From assembly GCF_020991365.1 (NCBI RefSeq), contig NZ_JAJLRA010000012.1, positions 1 through 64,000 on the forward strand: DNA of 64,000 nt, written 5' to 3'. Numbering within the stretch: position 1 is the first letter of the stretch; every line of letters begins with the position of its first letter. The position numbers were made by a program, and so were the translations under genes. The DNA is from Streptacidiphilus sp. ASG 303. GTDB taxonomy: Bacteria > Actinomycetota > Actinomycetes > Streptomycetales > Streptomycetaceae. The notes beneath the pieces were generated by a model. That model did not search any database. It was not told where the DNA came from and worked only from the letters and a program-made list of their open reading frames with translations. This document shows positions 41,917-49,968 of the stretch, piece after piece.

Positions 41917-43953
41917 CTAGCCGCCCGCCGTCAGGCACGTGACCGAGAACGGCACCGGGTCGGACACGGCGTGGAACGGCGACCGGATCTCCACGGCCAT
42001 CGCGCTCCGGAGCGTTCCGGCCTGCGCGTACGTCGACAGCCGCACCGTCTCCCGATGGGTGCGGGGCCCGCCCTCCGGGAACGACAGCGTCCGCCACTGC
42101 CGGTCGACCACGGAGCCGTTCGCCGAGACCCACCGGTACGAGAACCGGACGGGCACCTCGGACACCGTGAACGTCGCCGTGAAGACGGGTCCCGCGGAGT
42201 CGGCCGGGGGGCACTCCCCGACGTACGCGGTCGCGTCACCCGTCACGGTGACGGCGACACGCTGCGCGGCGGTTCCGTCCTGCCCGCTTCCCACCGCACC
42301 GGCGGCAGCGCTCTGCGTCCGTCCCGCGGGCTGGTCGCCACCCGTCCGGTCCTCGCGGTCGCCCCCGACGAGGGCATGGCTCAGGCCGCCGGCGAGCAGC
42401 GCGGTGACGACCACCGCCGCGGAGACCAGGTAACCGGTCCGCCGGCTCCGCCGCGCGGAGCCGGAACCGGACGCCCCGGTGTCCGGGGGCTCGGACGCTG
42501 CGGCAGCGGTCGGCGGCGCGGCGACGGGCGCGGGCCCCGCCGGGTCCGCCCCCACGGCGGGCGACCCGGCGGCACGCGCGGCCGGTGCCGCCGTCGGCGC
42601 TCGGCGTGGCGCGGCGGAAGGCGGCGCGGCGGAAGGTGCCACGGCGGAAGGCGGCACGGCGGAGGAGGGAGGCGCACCGGGCACGACCGGGCTGTCCACG
42701 GTGGGTGCGGAAGCGGCGTCACCAGGCAGGCGGGGTGCCGGGACGGCGGTCCCGGCGGCGGCTGCCGCCTGCCCGTCGGCGGACGCCTGCTCCGCCGTGG
42801 CGGTGGGACCGCCGAGGGGGGCGTCGACCGTGGGTGTGCCGACCGTCGCCGTCGTCATCGTCGTCGCCGCCGTCCGTGCTGCGGAGGGGCCGGGGACGTC
42901 GGCGGTGGTCCTCCCGTCCCCCGGAGCGCCGTGCCCCTGCACCGTGGGGGCGTCGACCGTGGCCGCCGTGGTCCCGGCGTCCGTACCGCCCCCCGGGACC
43001 GGCGACGGCGCCGTGGCGTCCGGTGCGGCCCTCCCGGCCGGGAACTCGACGGTGGCCGTCCCGTCGGTGACCGCTGCGTGCGGCGCGGCCGGACCGGCCC
43101 CCTCACGTCCGGCGGCCGCGGCCAGGCGCAGCTCCCGCCCGGCCTGTCCGGCCGTCATCCGCTCGGCGGGATCCTTGCGCATCAGGCTCTCGATGACGGG
43201 CGCGAGGGGGCCGGCCCGGTCCGGCGGGGGCACGTCCTCGTCGACGACGGCGCGCAGGGTGGCCAGGGGGGTGGTCCTCCGGAAGGGCGAACGTCCCTGG
43301 ACGGCCGTGTAGAGCAGTGCGCCGAGGGACCACAGGTCCGATGCGGGACCGGGGGTCCGGCCCAGTGCCCGCTCCGGTGCCACGTACTCGGGGGAGCCGA
43401 CGAGCTCCCCGGCCATCGTCAGCCCGGGGTCGCCCTCGACGCTGGCGATGCCGAAGTCGGTGAGCACCACCCTGCCGTCGTCGGCGAGCAGGACGTTGGC
43501 CGGCTTCACGTCGCGGTGCAGCACCCCGGCGTCGTGGGCCGCGCCCAGCGCGGCCAGCACCTCGGCGCCCACGTGCGCGGCCTCCCGCGGCGGGAGTGCC
43601 CCCCGGGCGGCGAGCACATCGGCCAGCGACCGGCCGCGGACGAACTCCATGACGATCCACGGCCGGCCGTCGTGGGTGGCCACGTCGTGGACGGTCACCA
43701 CCCCCCGGGCGCTGATGCGCGCCGCCGCCCAGGCCTCCCGCTCCAGGCGGGCGTACATCTGCGCGACCCGGTCGGCTGCCAGCCCGGCGGGGGTGCGCAC
43801 CTCCTTGACGGCGACCTCGCGGTGCAGCACCTCGTCGCGGGCGCGCCATACGGTACCCATGCCGCCCGCACCGAGAACGGCCAGCAGACGGTAACGCCCT
43901 GCGACGAGCCGTTCGGCGCCCGCGTCCGCCGACGCCGTGTCATGGTCGTGCAT
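41917..43953 (-). CDS. Transmembrane Ser/Thr protein kinase, PknB-like
   Basis: 678 aa. Kinase domain about 20-275: GAGGMGTV (28-35), Lys50, HRDVKPAN (Asp148), DFG (Asp166), activation-loop Thr179 and SPEYVAPE. A 225-residue Ala/Pro/Thr linker (about 280-505) carries three PTVD/PTVQ motifs at 336-339, 374-377 and 417-420 plus further TVGT/TVEF-like sites, attractive as phosphothreonine docking sites. A membrane helix at about 507-530 (GYLVSAAVVVTALLAGGLSH) is followed by a roughly 145-aa external domain with beta strands (VPVRFSYRWVSANGSVVDRQ) and two Cys (GECPP; VTCLT), Ig-like. It precedes the FHA-monooxygenase gene and probably phosphorylates and/or docks that protein. Confidence 0.93.
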   Translation of the reverse strand: MHDHDTASADAGAERLVAGRYRLLAVLGAGGMGTVWRARDEVLHREVAVKEVRTPAGLAADRVAQMYARLEREAWAAARISARGVVTVHDVATHDGRPWIVMEFVRGRSLADVLAARGALPPREAAHVGAEVLAALGAAHDAGVLHRDVKPANVLLADDGRVVLTDFGIASVEGDPGLTMAGELVGSPEYVAPERALGRTPGPASDLWSLGALLYTAVQGRSPFRRTTPLATLRAVVDEDVPPPDRAGPLAPVIESLMRKDPAERMTAGQAGRELRLAAAAGREGAGPAAPHAAVTDGTATVEFPAGRAAPDATAPSPVPGGGTDAGTTAATVDAPTVQGHGAPGDGRTTADVPGPSAARTAATTMTTATVGTPTVDAPLGGPTATAEQASADGQAAAAAGTAVPAPRLPGDAASAPTVDSPVVPGAPPSSAVPPSAVAPSAAPPSAAPRRAPTAAPAARAAGSPAVGADPAGPAPVAAPPTAAAASEPPDTGASGSGSARRSRRTGYLVSAAVVVTALLAGGLSHALVGGDREDRTGGDQPAGRTQSAAAGAVGSGQDGTAAQRVAVTVTGDATAYVGECPPADSAGPVFTATFTVSEVPVRFSYRWVSANGSVVDRQWRTLSFPEGGPRTHRETVRLSTYAQAGTLRSAMAVEIRSPFHAVSDPVPFSVTCLTAGG

Positions 43954-44542
43954 CGAGGCCCTACTCCCTGTCTTCTGCGGACGGCCGCGGAGCGGCGGCC
44001 CGACCCTCCGGTCGGCGGCCTTCCGCGCCGTCCTCCGGGCCCTTCGCGGATGGGCCGGTCCGGCGCCTGCCGGTCCGCCGGACCGTCAAGTGCTGTGACG
44101 GGACGTGCGGCGCGCGCACATCCTTCACGGACGGGACGCCCCTCCGGTTCGACCGCGGACGGACGCGTGCCGCCGGACCGCCCCGTCCCGGAGGAGGGCG
44201 CGGACCGGCGACGGTCCCGCTCCGCGGCCGCGGAGGGAACACACCTCCGACAGTATGATCAAAAACTCGTTGAATCGTGAAATGCAGTACCGGGCCGCGT
44301 GGGCGGCGGCCTTCGGCACCCGGGCCCGATCGTCCCCGTGCGGGCACCGGGCCCCGCACGGACCGCCACCGAGGCCGGCCGGGACGGCAGGAACGCTCAC
44401 CGCACCGGCCGTGAGCGCGGGATCCGACCGCGAACGGGGCCGCAGGCGGCCGACACGGCCCGGGCGGCGGCAGGCTCGTTCCGCAACCCCGCAGTGCACC
44501 GGCAACCCCGCAGTGCACCGACCCGGACCGGAGGACCCCGCC
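43954..44542. promoter_or_regulatory. 589-nt divergent region between kinase and IMPase-like genes
   Basis: No gene supported. An AT-rich patch at about 44252-44290 (CAGTATGATCAAAAACTCG and GAATCGTGAAATGCAG) is the most promoter-like sequence and could serve either direction. The direct repeat GCAGTGCACCG/GCAACCCCGCAGTGCACCG at about 44490-44521 precedes the ribosome-binding site at 44531. Confidence 0.45.
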
Positions 44543-45334
44543 ATGCCACCCACGGACCACCAGCTGCTCGGCACGATGACCGAAGCCGTCCACGCCGTCG
44601 GCGCGCTGCTGCGCGCGCTCGACCTCCCTCCCGAGCCGGCCCGGGACCGCGACGAGTTCATGCTCCGCTTCTCGGCCGTCGACGAGCCCGCGCTGGCCCT
44701 GATGCGCGAGCGCCTCGGCCCGCTGCTGCCCGCAGCCGTGTGGGCCGACGAGCTGGACACCCGGCTGCCCGAGCACGGAGAGGTGTGGCTCGCCGACGCC
44801 GTGGACGGCGCGGTGCAGCTCCTCCAGGGGCTGCCGCAGTGGTGCGTCTCGCTCACCCTGGTGCGCGAGCGCCGGGCGGTGGCCACGGTCCTGCACAGCC
44901 CGTTGCTCGGCGAGACCTGCACCGCGACGTCCGGCGGCGGCGCCCGGCGCGACGGGAGGCCGATGCGCCCCTCCGTCAAGCGCACGCTCGACGCCGCCCT
45001 GCTCGGCACCAGCCAGCCGCCGGGGATCGCCCGCGAGCCCGAGGCGGTACGGGGCGCGGGCCGGTCGCTGAGCGCGCTGCTCCCGAAGGCAGGTGCGATC
45101 CGCAACCTCGGCGCCACCTCCTGGCAGATCGCCGACACCGCGGCCGGCCGGCTGGACGGCTTCTGGCAGTACGGCACCGACGACGCCAACCTGACCGGTC
45201 CCGCCCTGATCGCCGCGGAGGCCGGCCTCGCCGTCACCGACCTCGTCGGACAGCCGTGGCTGGTCGGCGCCGACGGCTTCCTCGCGGCCCCGCAGCCACT
45301 GCACTCGCTGATGCTCGCCGCGATCCGCGACTGA
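44543..45334 (+). CDS. Inositol monophosphatase-like protein, degenerate active site
   Basis: 263 aa. The fold is recognisable from VWADELDTRLPEHGEVWLAD, GLPQWCVSLTLVRERRAVAT, GATSWQIADTAAGRLDGFWQ and ALIAAEAGLAVTDLVG. In this Mg2+-dependent phosphatase family the metal motif is DPxDGT and a later W-D; here they read DAVDGA and, by eye alignment, A-N (in GTDDANLTGPAL). The first two Asp survive, but Pro, the catalytic Thr and the third metal Asp are changed, so catalysis may be lost. ATG 44543 follows GGAGGACC. It is followed 21 nt later by a two-headed Lrp/AsnC regulator on the same strand, so it may act as a ligand sensor or partner. Confidence 0.82.
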   Translation: MPPTDHQLLGTMTEAVHAVGALLRALDLPPEPARDRDEFMLRFSAVDEPALALMRERLGPLLPAAVWADELDTRLPEHGEVWLADAVDGAVQLLQGLPQWCVSLTLVRERRAVATVLHSPLLGETCTATSGGGARRDGRPMRPSVKRTLDAALLGTSQPPGIAREPEAVRGAGRSLSALLPKAGAIRNLGATSWQIADTAAGRLDGFWQYGTDDANLTGPALIAAEAGLAVTDLVGQPWLVGADGFLAAPQPLHSLMLAAIRD

Positions 45335-45342
45335 CCCTGCGC

Positions 45343-45358
45343 CACACTGCACGGTGTG
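45343..45358. promoter_or_regulatory. CACAC-N6-GTGTG palindrome over Lrp start codon
   Basis: The 16-bp element CACACTGCACGGTGTG overlaps the GTG start (45356) of the Lrp-like gene. There is no ribosome-binding site in the 21-nt gap after the IMPase gene. It is a possible autoregulatory site; the arms are only five bases. Confidence 0.35.
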
Positions 45359-46336
45359 AAACACAGCGAAACCGGCCGCGGCGGCGTCCCCGGTCCCGGT
45401 GGCACAGCCGTCCTGTCGGCCGCCGACCAGCGCCTGGTCGCCGCCCTGCAGTGCGACGGCCGGGCGGCCGTGGAACGGCTGGCGCACGTACTCGGCATGA
45501 GCACGCACGAGGTGCACCGGCGGCTGCGGGCGCTGACCCGTGACGGCACCGTCCGCATCCGCGGCCGCCTGGAGCAGCCCGGGGACCTGGGAGCGGTGCA
45601 GCTCCGCATCCGCGTGCTGCGCGGCAGGCTCGAGCAGATCGCCGCGGTGCTCGCCGCCCGCGAGGACATCCCGTTCCTGGACGTGTCCGCCGCGGGCGAC
45701 GAGATCCACGCCGTCCAGTTCACCCGCGGCGCCACCCCGCACAACCGCCTCCTCCTCCAGCAGCTGCCCGCCACCAGCGCCGTCACCTCGGTGGAGGCGC
45801 AGACGGTGCTGCACGTCTTCCGGGAGTCCGGCCGGTGGCGGCTGGACGTGCTCGACCCGGCCGAGCGGCAGGCCCTCACCCCGGCTCCCGCCGCCGCGGC
45901 GCGGCGGGAGCCGGACGAGGCCGACCGGGCCATCGCGGCCGCCCTGGCCGAGGACGGCCGGCTGTCCGCGGCGGGCGTCGCCGAACGCACCGGCCATCCG
46001 GCCTCGACGGTCCGCCGGCGGCTTGCCGCCCTGCTCGCCGAGGGCCTGCTGCGCACGGAGGTCGTGGTCGATCCCCGGCGCCTGGGTCTGCACGTCGACG
46101 CCAACGTGTGGCTGCAGCTCCCGCCCGACCGGCTGGACGCGGTGGGCCGCACCCTCGCCGCGCACCCGGCCGTGCACGGCGCACTGGCCGGCACCGGGCG
46201 CAACAACCTCTTCCTCGCACTGTGGCTGCCGGACACCGCGGCCCTGTACCGCTTCCTCAGCGAGGACCTCACCGGCCTGGGCATCACCGCCGCCGAGACC
46301 TTCCTGGTCGGCCGCGCCGTCAAGCGCCCCGACTGA
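45356..46336 (+). CDS. Lrp/AsnC family regulator with two tandem units
   Basis: 326 aa, twice the usual Lrp length. The first half has HTH LSAADQRLVAALQCDGRAAVERLAHVLGMS (about 20-50) and an effector region (LGAVQLRIRVLRGRLEQI). The second half repeats this: DEADRAIAAALAEDGRLSAAG with HTH GHPASTVRRRLAALL (about 180-215) and a RAM/ligand domain (LHVDANVWLQLPPDRLDAVG). Lrp proteins bind amino acids or related ligands and control metabolism; double-unit forms are common in Streptomyces. The GTG start leaves 21 nt after the IMPase-like gene, so the two are co-transcribed. Confidence 0.88.
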   Translation: MKHSETGRGGVPGPGGTAVLSAADQRLVAALQCDGRAAVERLAHVLGMSTHEVHRRLRALTRDGTVRIRGRLEQPGDLGAVQLRIRVLRGRLEQIAAVLAAREDIPFLDVSAAGDEIHAVQFTRGATPHNRLLLQQLPATSAVTSVEAQTVLHVFRESGRWRLDVLDPAERQALTPAPAAAARREPDEADRAIAAALAEDGRLSAAGVAERTGHPASTVRRRLAALLAEGLLRTEVVVDPRRLGLHVDANVWLQLPPDRLDAVGRTLAAHPAVHGALAGTGRNNLFLALWLPDTAALYRFLSEDLTGLGITAAETFLVGRAVKRPD

Positions 46337-46413
46337 GGGCCGCGCCGCCCGTGCGCCCCGGCCGCCCCGAACCCGCCCGGCTCTCCCGGGCGGTCCGTTC
46401 GGCGGCCGCTTGC

Positions 46414-46453
46414 CCTCCTTAATCGAACGAACTAGTCTGTTTGATTAGTGAGG
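46414..46453. promoter_or_regulatory. TetR-type operator copy 3, upstream of second quinone oxidoreductase
   Basis: Centred on ACT|AGT at 46433/46434, with left arm CCTCCTTAATCGAACGAACT and right arm AGTCTGTTTGATTAGTGAGG. It shares the TAATC...AGTCTGT.TGATTAG pattern with 35381-35420 and CTTAATCGAAC with 33906-33945. It lies 62 nt before ATG 46516. Confidence 0.8.
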
Positions 46454-46515
46454 GTCCAGCGGTGCTGGACGCCCCCGACACGTGTTTTCGGCAACGCACA
46501 TCCGAAGGTGGCACC

Positions 46516-47502
46516 ATGCGTGCAGCAGTCCTGGAAGAGTTCGGCACCCCGATGGTGCTCAAGGAGATCGAGAAGCCCGTGGCCGGTCCCGGCCAGGTGC
46601 TGGTGCGGATCGAGGCGAGCGGGGTCAACCCGCTCGACCTCAAGATCAGCGCGGGTCAGGCCGCGCACGCCGAGCGCACGCTCCCCGCGGTGCTCGGCCT
46701 CGACCTGGCCGGCGTGGTCGAGCAGGTGGGCGAAGGGGTCACCGGGTTCGCCCCGGGCGACGAGGTCTACGGCATGACCGGCGGCGTCGGCGACCTGCAG
46801 GGCTCCCTCGCCCAGTACGCGGCGGTCGACGCCCGGCTGCTGGCGCCCAAGCCGGCGTCCCTGGACATGCGCGAGGCGGCCGCGCTGCCGCTGGTGGCCA
46901 TCACCGCCTGGGAGGGCCTGGTCGACCGGGCGCAGGTGCGCGCGGGGCACAAGGTCCTCATACACGGCGGCGCCGGCGGCGTCGGCCACGTGGGCATCCA
47001 GATCGCCCGTGCCCGCGGCGCCGAGGTCTTCGGCACCGATGCCCCCCACCGCCTGAAGGCCGTCGAGGAGTTCGGGGCCACGGCGATCGACTTCACCGCC
47101 GAGACGCCGCAGGAGTACACCGAGCGCCTCACCGGCGGCGAGGGCTTCGACGTCGTCTACGACACCGTCGGCGGGCCGGTCCTGGACGCGTCCTTCGCCA
47201 TCGCCCGGACCTACACCGGACACGTCCTCAGCTCCCTCGGCTGGGGGACGCACAGCATCGCTCCGCTGTCCTTCCGGGGCGCCACCTACTCCGGGGTCTT
47301 CACCCTGGCGCCCATGCTGACCGGCCGCGGCCGTGAGCACCACGGCGAGATCCTGCGCGAGATCACCGCCCTGGCCGACTCGGGCCGCCTCGGGCCGCTG
47401 CTGGACCCCCGCCGGTTCGGCCTCGCCGACGTCGCGCACGCGCACGCCGCGGTGGCGGACGGCACCGCCACGGGCAAGGTCGTCGTCGGCATCGACCACT
47501 AG
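46516..47502 (+). CDS. Quinone oxidoreductase-like MDR enzyme (copy 2)
   Basis: 328 aa, the same length as the enzyme at 34041-35027 and very similar throughout. GroES-like PGQVLVRIEASGVNPLDLKI, nucleotide-binding VLIHGGAGGVGHVGIQIARA, and GWGTHSIAPLSFRGATYSGV are shared almost exactly. No structural zinc Cys cluster. It should be an NADPH-dependent quinone/enone reductase. ATG 46516 follows GAAGGTGG. It carries the same TetR-type operator as copy 1 but stands 12 kb away and has no adjacent cognate regulator, so it is probably controlled in trans by the TetR at 35428. Confidence 0.92.
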   Translation: MRAAVLEEFGTPMVLKEIEKPVAGPGQVLVRIEASGVNPLDLKISAGQAAHAERTLPAVLGLDLAGVVEQVGEGVTGFAPGDEVYGMTGGVGDLQGSLAQYAAVDARLLAPKPASLDMREAAALPLVAITAWEGLVDRAQVRAGHKVLIHGGAGGVGHVGIQIARARGAEVFGTDAPHRLKAVEEFGATAIDFTAETPQEYTERLTGGEGFDVVYDTVGGPVLDASFAIARTYTGHVLSSLGWGTHSIAPLSFRGATYSGVFTLAPMLTGRGREHHGEILREITALADSGRLGPLLDPRRFGLADVAHAHAAVADGTATGKVVVGIDH

Positions 47503-47698
47503 CCGTGACCGGCCGGTCGCGCAAGGACCCCTCCTGCCCGTCGACGGACGGGAGGGGCCGGCGCGGTGCACCGCACGGCGGAGGACCGGCCCCGTGCCGG
47601 ACGGACCCGGCCGACTCCGACAGCACGGCGGGGTGGCGTGCCCGGGGGCACCTCCCGGACGGGGGCCGGGGGCGCCTGCGCCCCCCGTCGGCCGGCCC

Positions 47699-47738
47699 GC
47701 CGCCTCCCGGCGCGCCGGGATCATCCGCGGGAGGCGGC
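47699..47738 (-). terminator. Hairpin downstream of tetR at 47777
   Basis: 11-bp perfect arms GCCGCCTCCCG (47699-47709) and CGGGAGGCGGC (47728-47738) with an 18-nt loop, 39 nt past the minus-strand stop at 47777. Confidence 0.5.
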
Positions 47739-47776
47739 TCCTCGCCCGGTGCCGCACCCGCCGGTGCCGCCGGGCG

Positions 47777-48418
47777 TCAGCCGGCGTCCGGGCCGGACGG
47801 GCGCCGGTACACGCCGTACCAGTAGCAGGCGGCCAGTTCGCGGGCGACCGCCGCATCCCCGGCGGTGTCGCCGTCGAGCACCTGCCGGGCGATGACCTGG
47901 GCGCCCCCGGTGACGATCAGCCGGGCGGCGAGCAGGGGGTCGACGTCCGCCGGGGTCCGGCCGGCCTGCCGCTCCTCCGCCAGCAGCGCCTCGGTCTTCC
48001 GGGTGAAGTGGTCCTGGTGGGCCGTCCACGCCTCGCGCACGGCCGGGTCGTACGCGGCCACCTCGTTGATGGCCGCCAGCAGCGCCGCGTGCCGGCGGTA
48101 GTGCGTGATGATGCGCAGGTAGACGCGTGCCAGGCCGTCGGCCCCGCCGTCCGGACCCGAGGGGTGCCAGGCGTCGACGATCGCGTAGCTCTCCGTCTTC
48201 AGGGCGTTGCTGAGCCGCAGGAGCACGTCCACCTTGTCGCGGAAGTACAGGTAGAAGGTCGAGCGGGAGATCCCCGCCGCGTTGGCGATCTGCTCCACGC
48301 TCAGTTCCGTGTAGCCGGCGCCGCTGCCCAGCAGGTCCCCGATGACGCCCAGGATCCGCTTCTCGAGCGCGGCCCGCCGGTCCGCCGCGGCTGAGGGGCG
48401 TCGGGTGGTCGAAGGCAT
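47777..48418 (-). CDS. TetR-family regulator of the adjacent hydrolase
   Basis: 213 aa. N-terminal HTH with EKRILGVIGDLLGSGAGYTE and EQIANAAGISRSTFYLYFRD; the rest is the helical effector domain (RVYLRIITHYRRHAALLAAI; TAHQDHFTRKTEALLAEERQ). It is divergent from an alpha/beta hydrolase gene (GTG 48738). Two palindromes of the type TGGACA-N3-TGTCC at 48633-48648 and 48656-48672 lie between them and are the probable operators. ATG 48418 follows GAGGAC. Confidence 0.92.
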   Translation of the reverse strand: MPSTTRRPSAAADRRAALEKRILGVIGDLLGSGAGYTELSVEQIANAAGISRSTFYLYFRDKVDVLLRLSNALKTESYAIVDAWHPSGPDGGADGLARVYLRIITHYRRHAALLAAINEVAAYDPAVREAWTAHQDHFTRKTEALLAEERQAGRTPADVDPLLAARLIVTGGAQVIARQVLDGDTAGDAAVARELAACYWYGVYRRPSGPDAG

Positions 48419-48632
48419 CGCGTCGTCCTCGGGGGTGGGGCGGGGGTCCCGGCCGAGGGGCGTGCCGGGGCTCCGGCCGCGGGCGGGGGAGGGCGGCGGT
48501 GCGGACCGCCACTGCCAGGAGGTTAGGGGGGCGTGGACGTGATGTCCAACCATGCGCCCGGCGCCCGGCGCGCCGCCGGGGGCCTGGTCCGGAGCCGTCC
48601 GCCGGTGTCCGCCGTCCCGCACGGCGCGCTGC

Positions 48633-48672
48633 TGGACAGTGTGTCGGACGTTACGTTGGACAGTATGTCCAA
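48633..48672. promoter_or_regulatory. Tandem TetR operators
   Basis: Site A is TGGACA-GTG-TGTCGGA (48633-48648). Site B is TTGGACA-GTA-TGTCCAA (48656-48672), with perfect 7-bp arms. Their centres are 24 bp apart, between divergent tetR (48418) and hydrolase (48738). The remaining part of 48419-48737 shows no gene. Confidence 0.75.
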
Positions 48673-48737
48673 ACCGTCCTAGGCTTCTGGCACGGCGTCT
48701 CGGACGCCTCTGCCCCATCACGATCAAGGACACTGCC

Positions 48738-49427
48738 GTGACTGCTGACAACCCCCGCCCCACCCTGCTGCTGGTGCACGGTGCGTGGCACGGCTCCTGG
48801 TGCTGGGACCGGGTGAGGCCGCTGCTCGAGGACGACGGCTGGGCCACCCGCACCGTCGATCTGCCCAGTGCCGGCGGGCCCGATGCTGGCCTCCACGACG
48901 ACTCCCGGGCGGTGCTCGCGGAGATGGAGCGCATCGACGGCCCGGTCGTCGTCGTCGCGCACTCCTACGGCGGCGCCCCGGTCAGCCAGGCCCTCGCCTC
49001 CGCCCCCGGCGTCGCGCACGCGGTCTACGTGGCGGCGTTCCAGCTCGACGCCGGGGAGAGCCTCCTGGGCCAGTACGGCGCGCCCCTCCCGGAGGAGCCG
49101 CACGGCGTCCAGCCCGTGCCGGACGACCCGGTCCACCTGTTCTACGGCGGCGTGCCCGCGGCCGAGGCGGAGGAGGCCGCACGGCGGCTGGTGCCGCAGA
49201 GCACGAGGTCCTTCGCCGAGACGCTCACCGGGGCGGGATGGCACACCGTCCCCTCCACGTACGTCGTCTGCGAGCAGGACCGGGCCCTCCCGCTGCAGAA
49301 CCAGGAGGCGATGGCGGCCCGGGCCGGGGCCGTCCACCGGCTTGCGAGCCACCACTCGCCCTTCCTGTCCGCCCCCGGGGAGTTCGCCGCCCTCCTCGCG
49401 AAGATCGCTCTCGAAGCGGCCGGCTGA
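48738..49427 (+). CDS. Alpha/beta hydrolase
   Basis: 229 aa. LLLVHGAWHGSWCWDRV contains the oxyanion HG motif; the nucleophile elbow is VVVVAHSYGGAPVSQA (GxSxG variant HSYGG). A C-terminal acid/His pair is seen in VVCEQDRALPLQNQ and RLASHHSPFLSAP. It is similar to actinobacterial esterase/dehalogenase-like 'AWHG' hydrolases; substrate unknown. GTG 48738 follows AAGGACA. It is controlled, most likely repressed, by the divergent TetR through the 48633-48672 operators. It was probably followed in an operon by a flavoenzyme gene now reduced to the remnant at 49549. Confidence 0.9.
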   Translation: MTADNPRPTLLLVHGAWHGSWCWDRVRPLLEDDGWATRTVDLPSAGGPDAGLHDDSRAVLAEMERIDGPVVVVAHSYGGAPVSQALASAPGVAHAVYVAAFQLDAGESLLGQYGAPLPEEPHGVQPVPDDPVHLFYGGVPAAEAEEAARRLVPQSTRSFAETLTGAGWHTVPSTYVVCEQDRALPLQNQEAMAARAGAVHRLASHHSPFLSAPGEFAALLAKIALEAAG

Positions 49428-49548
49428 CCACCGCCGGCCCGACCCCGCCGGACGGCGGTCCGCCGTCCGCGCACACGCGTCCGGCCCGACCGTGCGCCTC
49501 CGTGACCGCGGGACCCCGCCCGGAGCACCGAACCGCACAAGGAGAACC

Positions 49549-49745
49549 GTGGACATCACCCTCAGCGACGACGCGCCCGGAACGCCGGCCGGCGGCGACC
49601 TCAGGAGGGAGCTGGTGGCGCGTGCGGTCGCGCTGCAGCCCCTGCTGCGGAAGCACGCCACGCCGGCCTGGTCCCGGCGGTCGGCCTGGAGGTGTACGGC
49701 AAGTCGCTCCTCGGCGTCGACGAGCGGGTGAGCCTCATGGTGTGA
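49549..49745 (+). pseudogene. Internally deleted acyl-CoA dehydrogenase-like gene (N- and C-termini joined)
   Basis: GTG 49549, with an intact AAGGAGA ribosome-binding site, opens a frame DITLSDDAPGTPAGG then LRRELVARAVALQPLLRKHA, a typical N-terminus of acyl-CoA dehydrogenase-like flavin monooxygenases. After about 40 codons, sequence in another frame reads GLVPAVGLEVYGKSLLGVDE and RVSLMV to TGA 49743-49745, a typical C-terminus of the same family. Roughly 300 codons between are missing and the frame is shifted. It follows the hydrolase gene and was presumably its operon partner. Confidence 0.65.
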
Positions 49746-49968
49746 CGCCCACGGTGTGACGCCCGTGGTGCGACGCCGCCGGCCACGTCCCCGAGGGGGC
49801 CGGCGCGGCGGTGAGGCGTCCTGCGGGCCGGTCCGGGCGGGGGAGGGCAGTCCTCCCCGGCCGGACCGGCCCGCGATTCCGACGGCACGCGCGTGCCGGA
49901 GCAGGGAGCGCTCCCGCCGGCGGCACGCCCGCGGCGGGGGCGCGACGAACAGGAGAGGAGGGCCGGCT

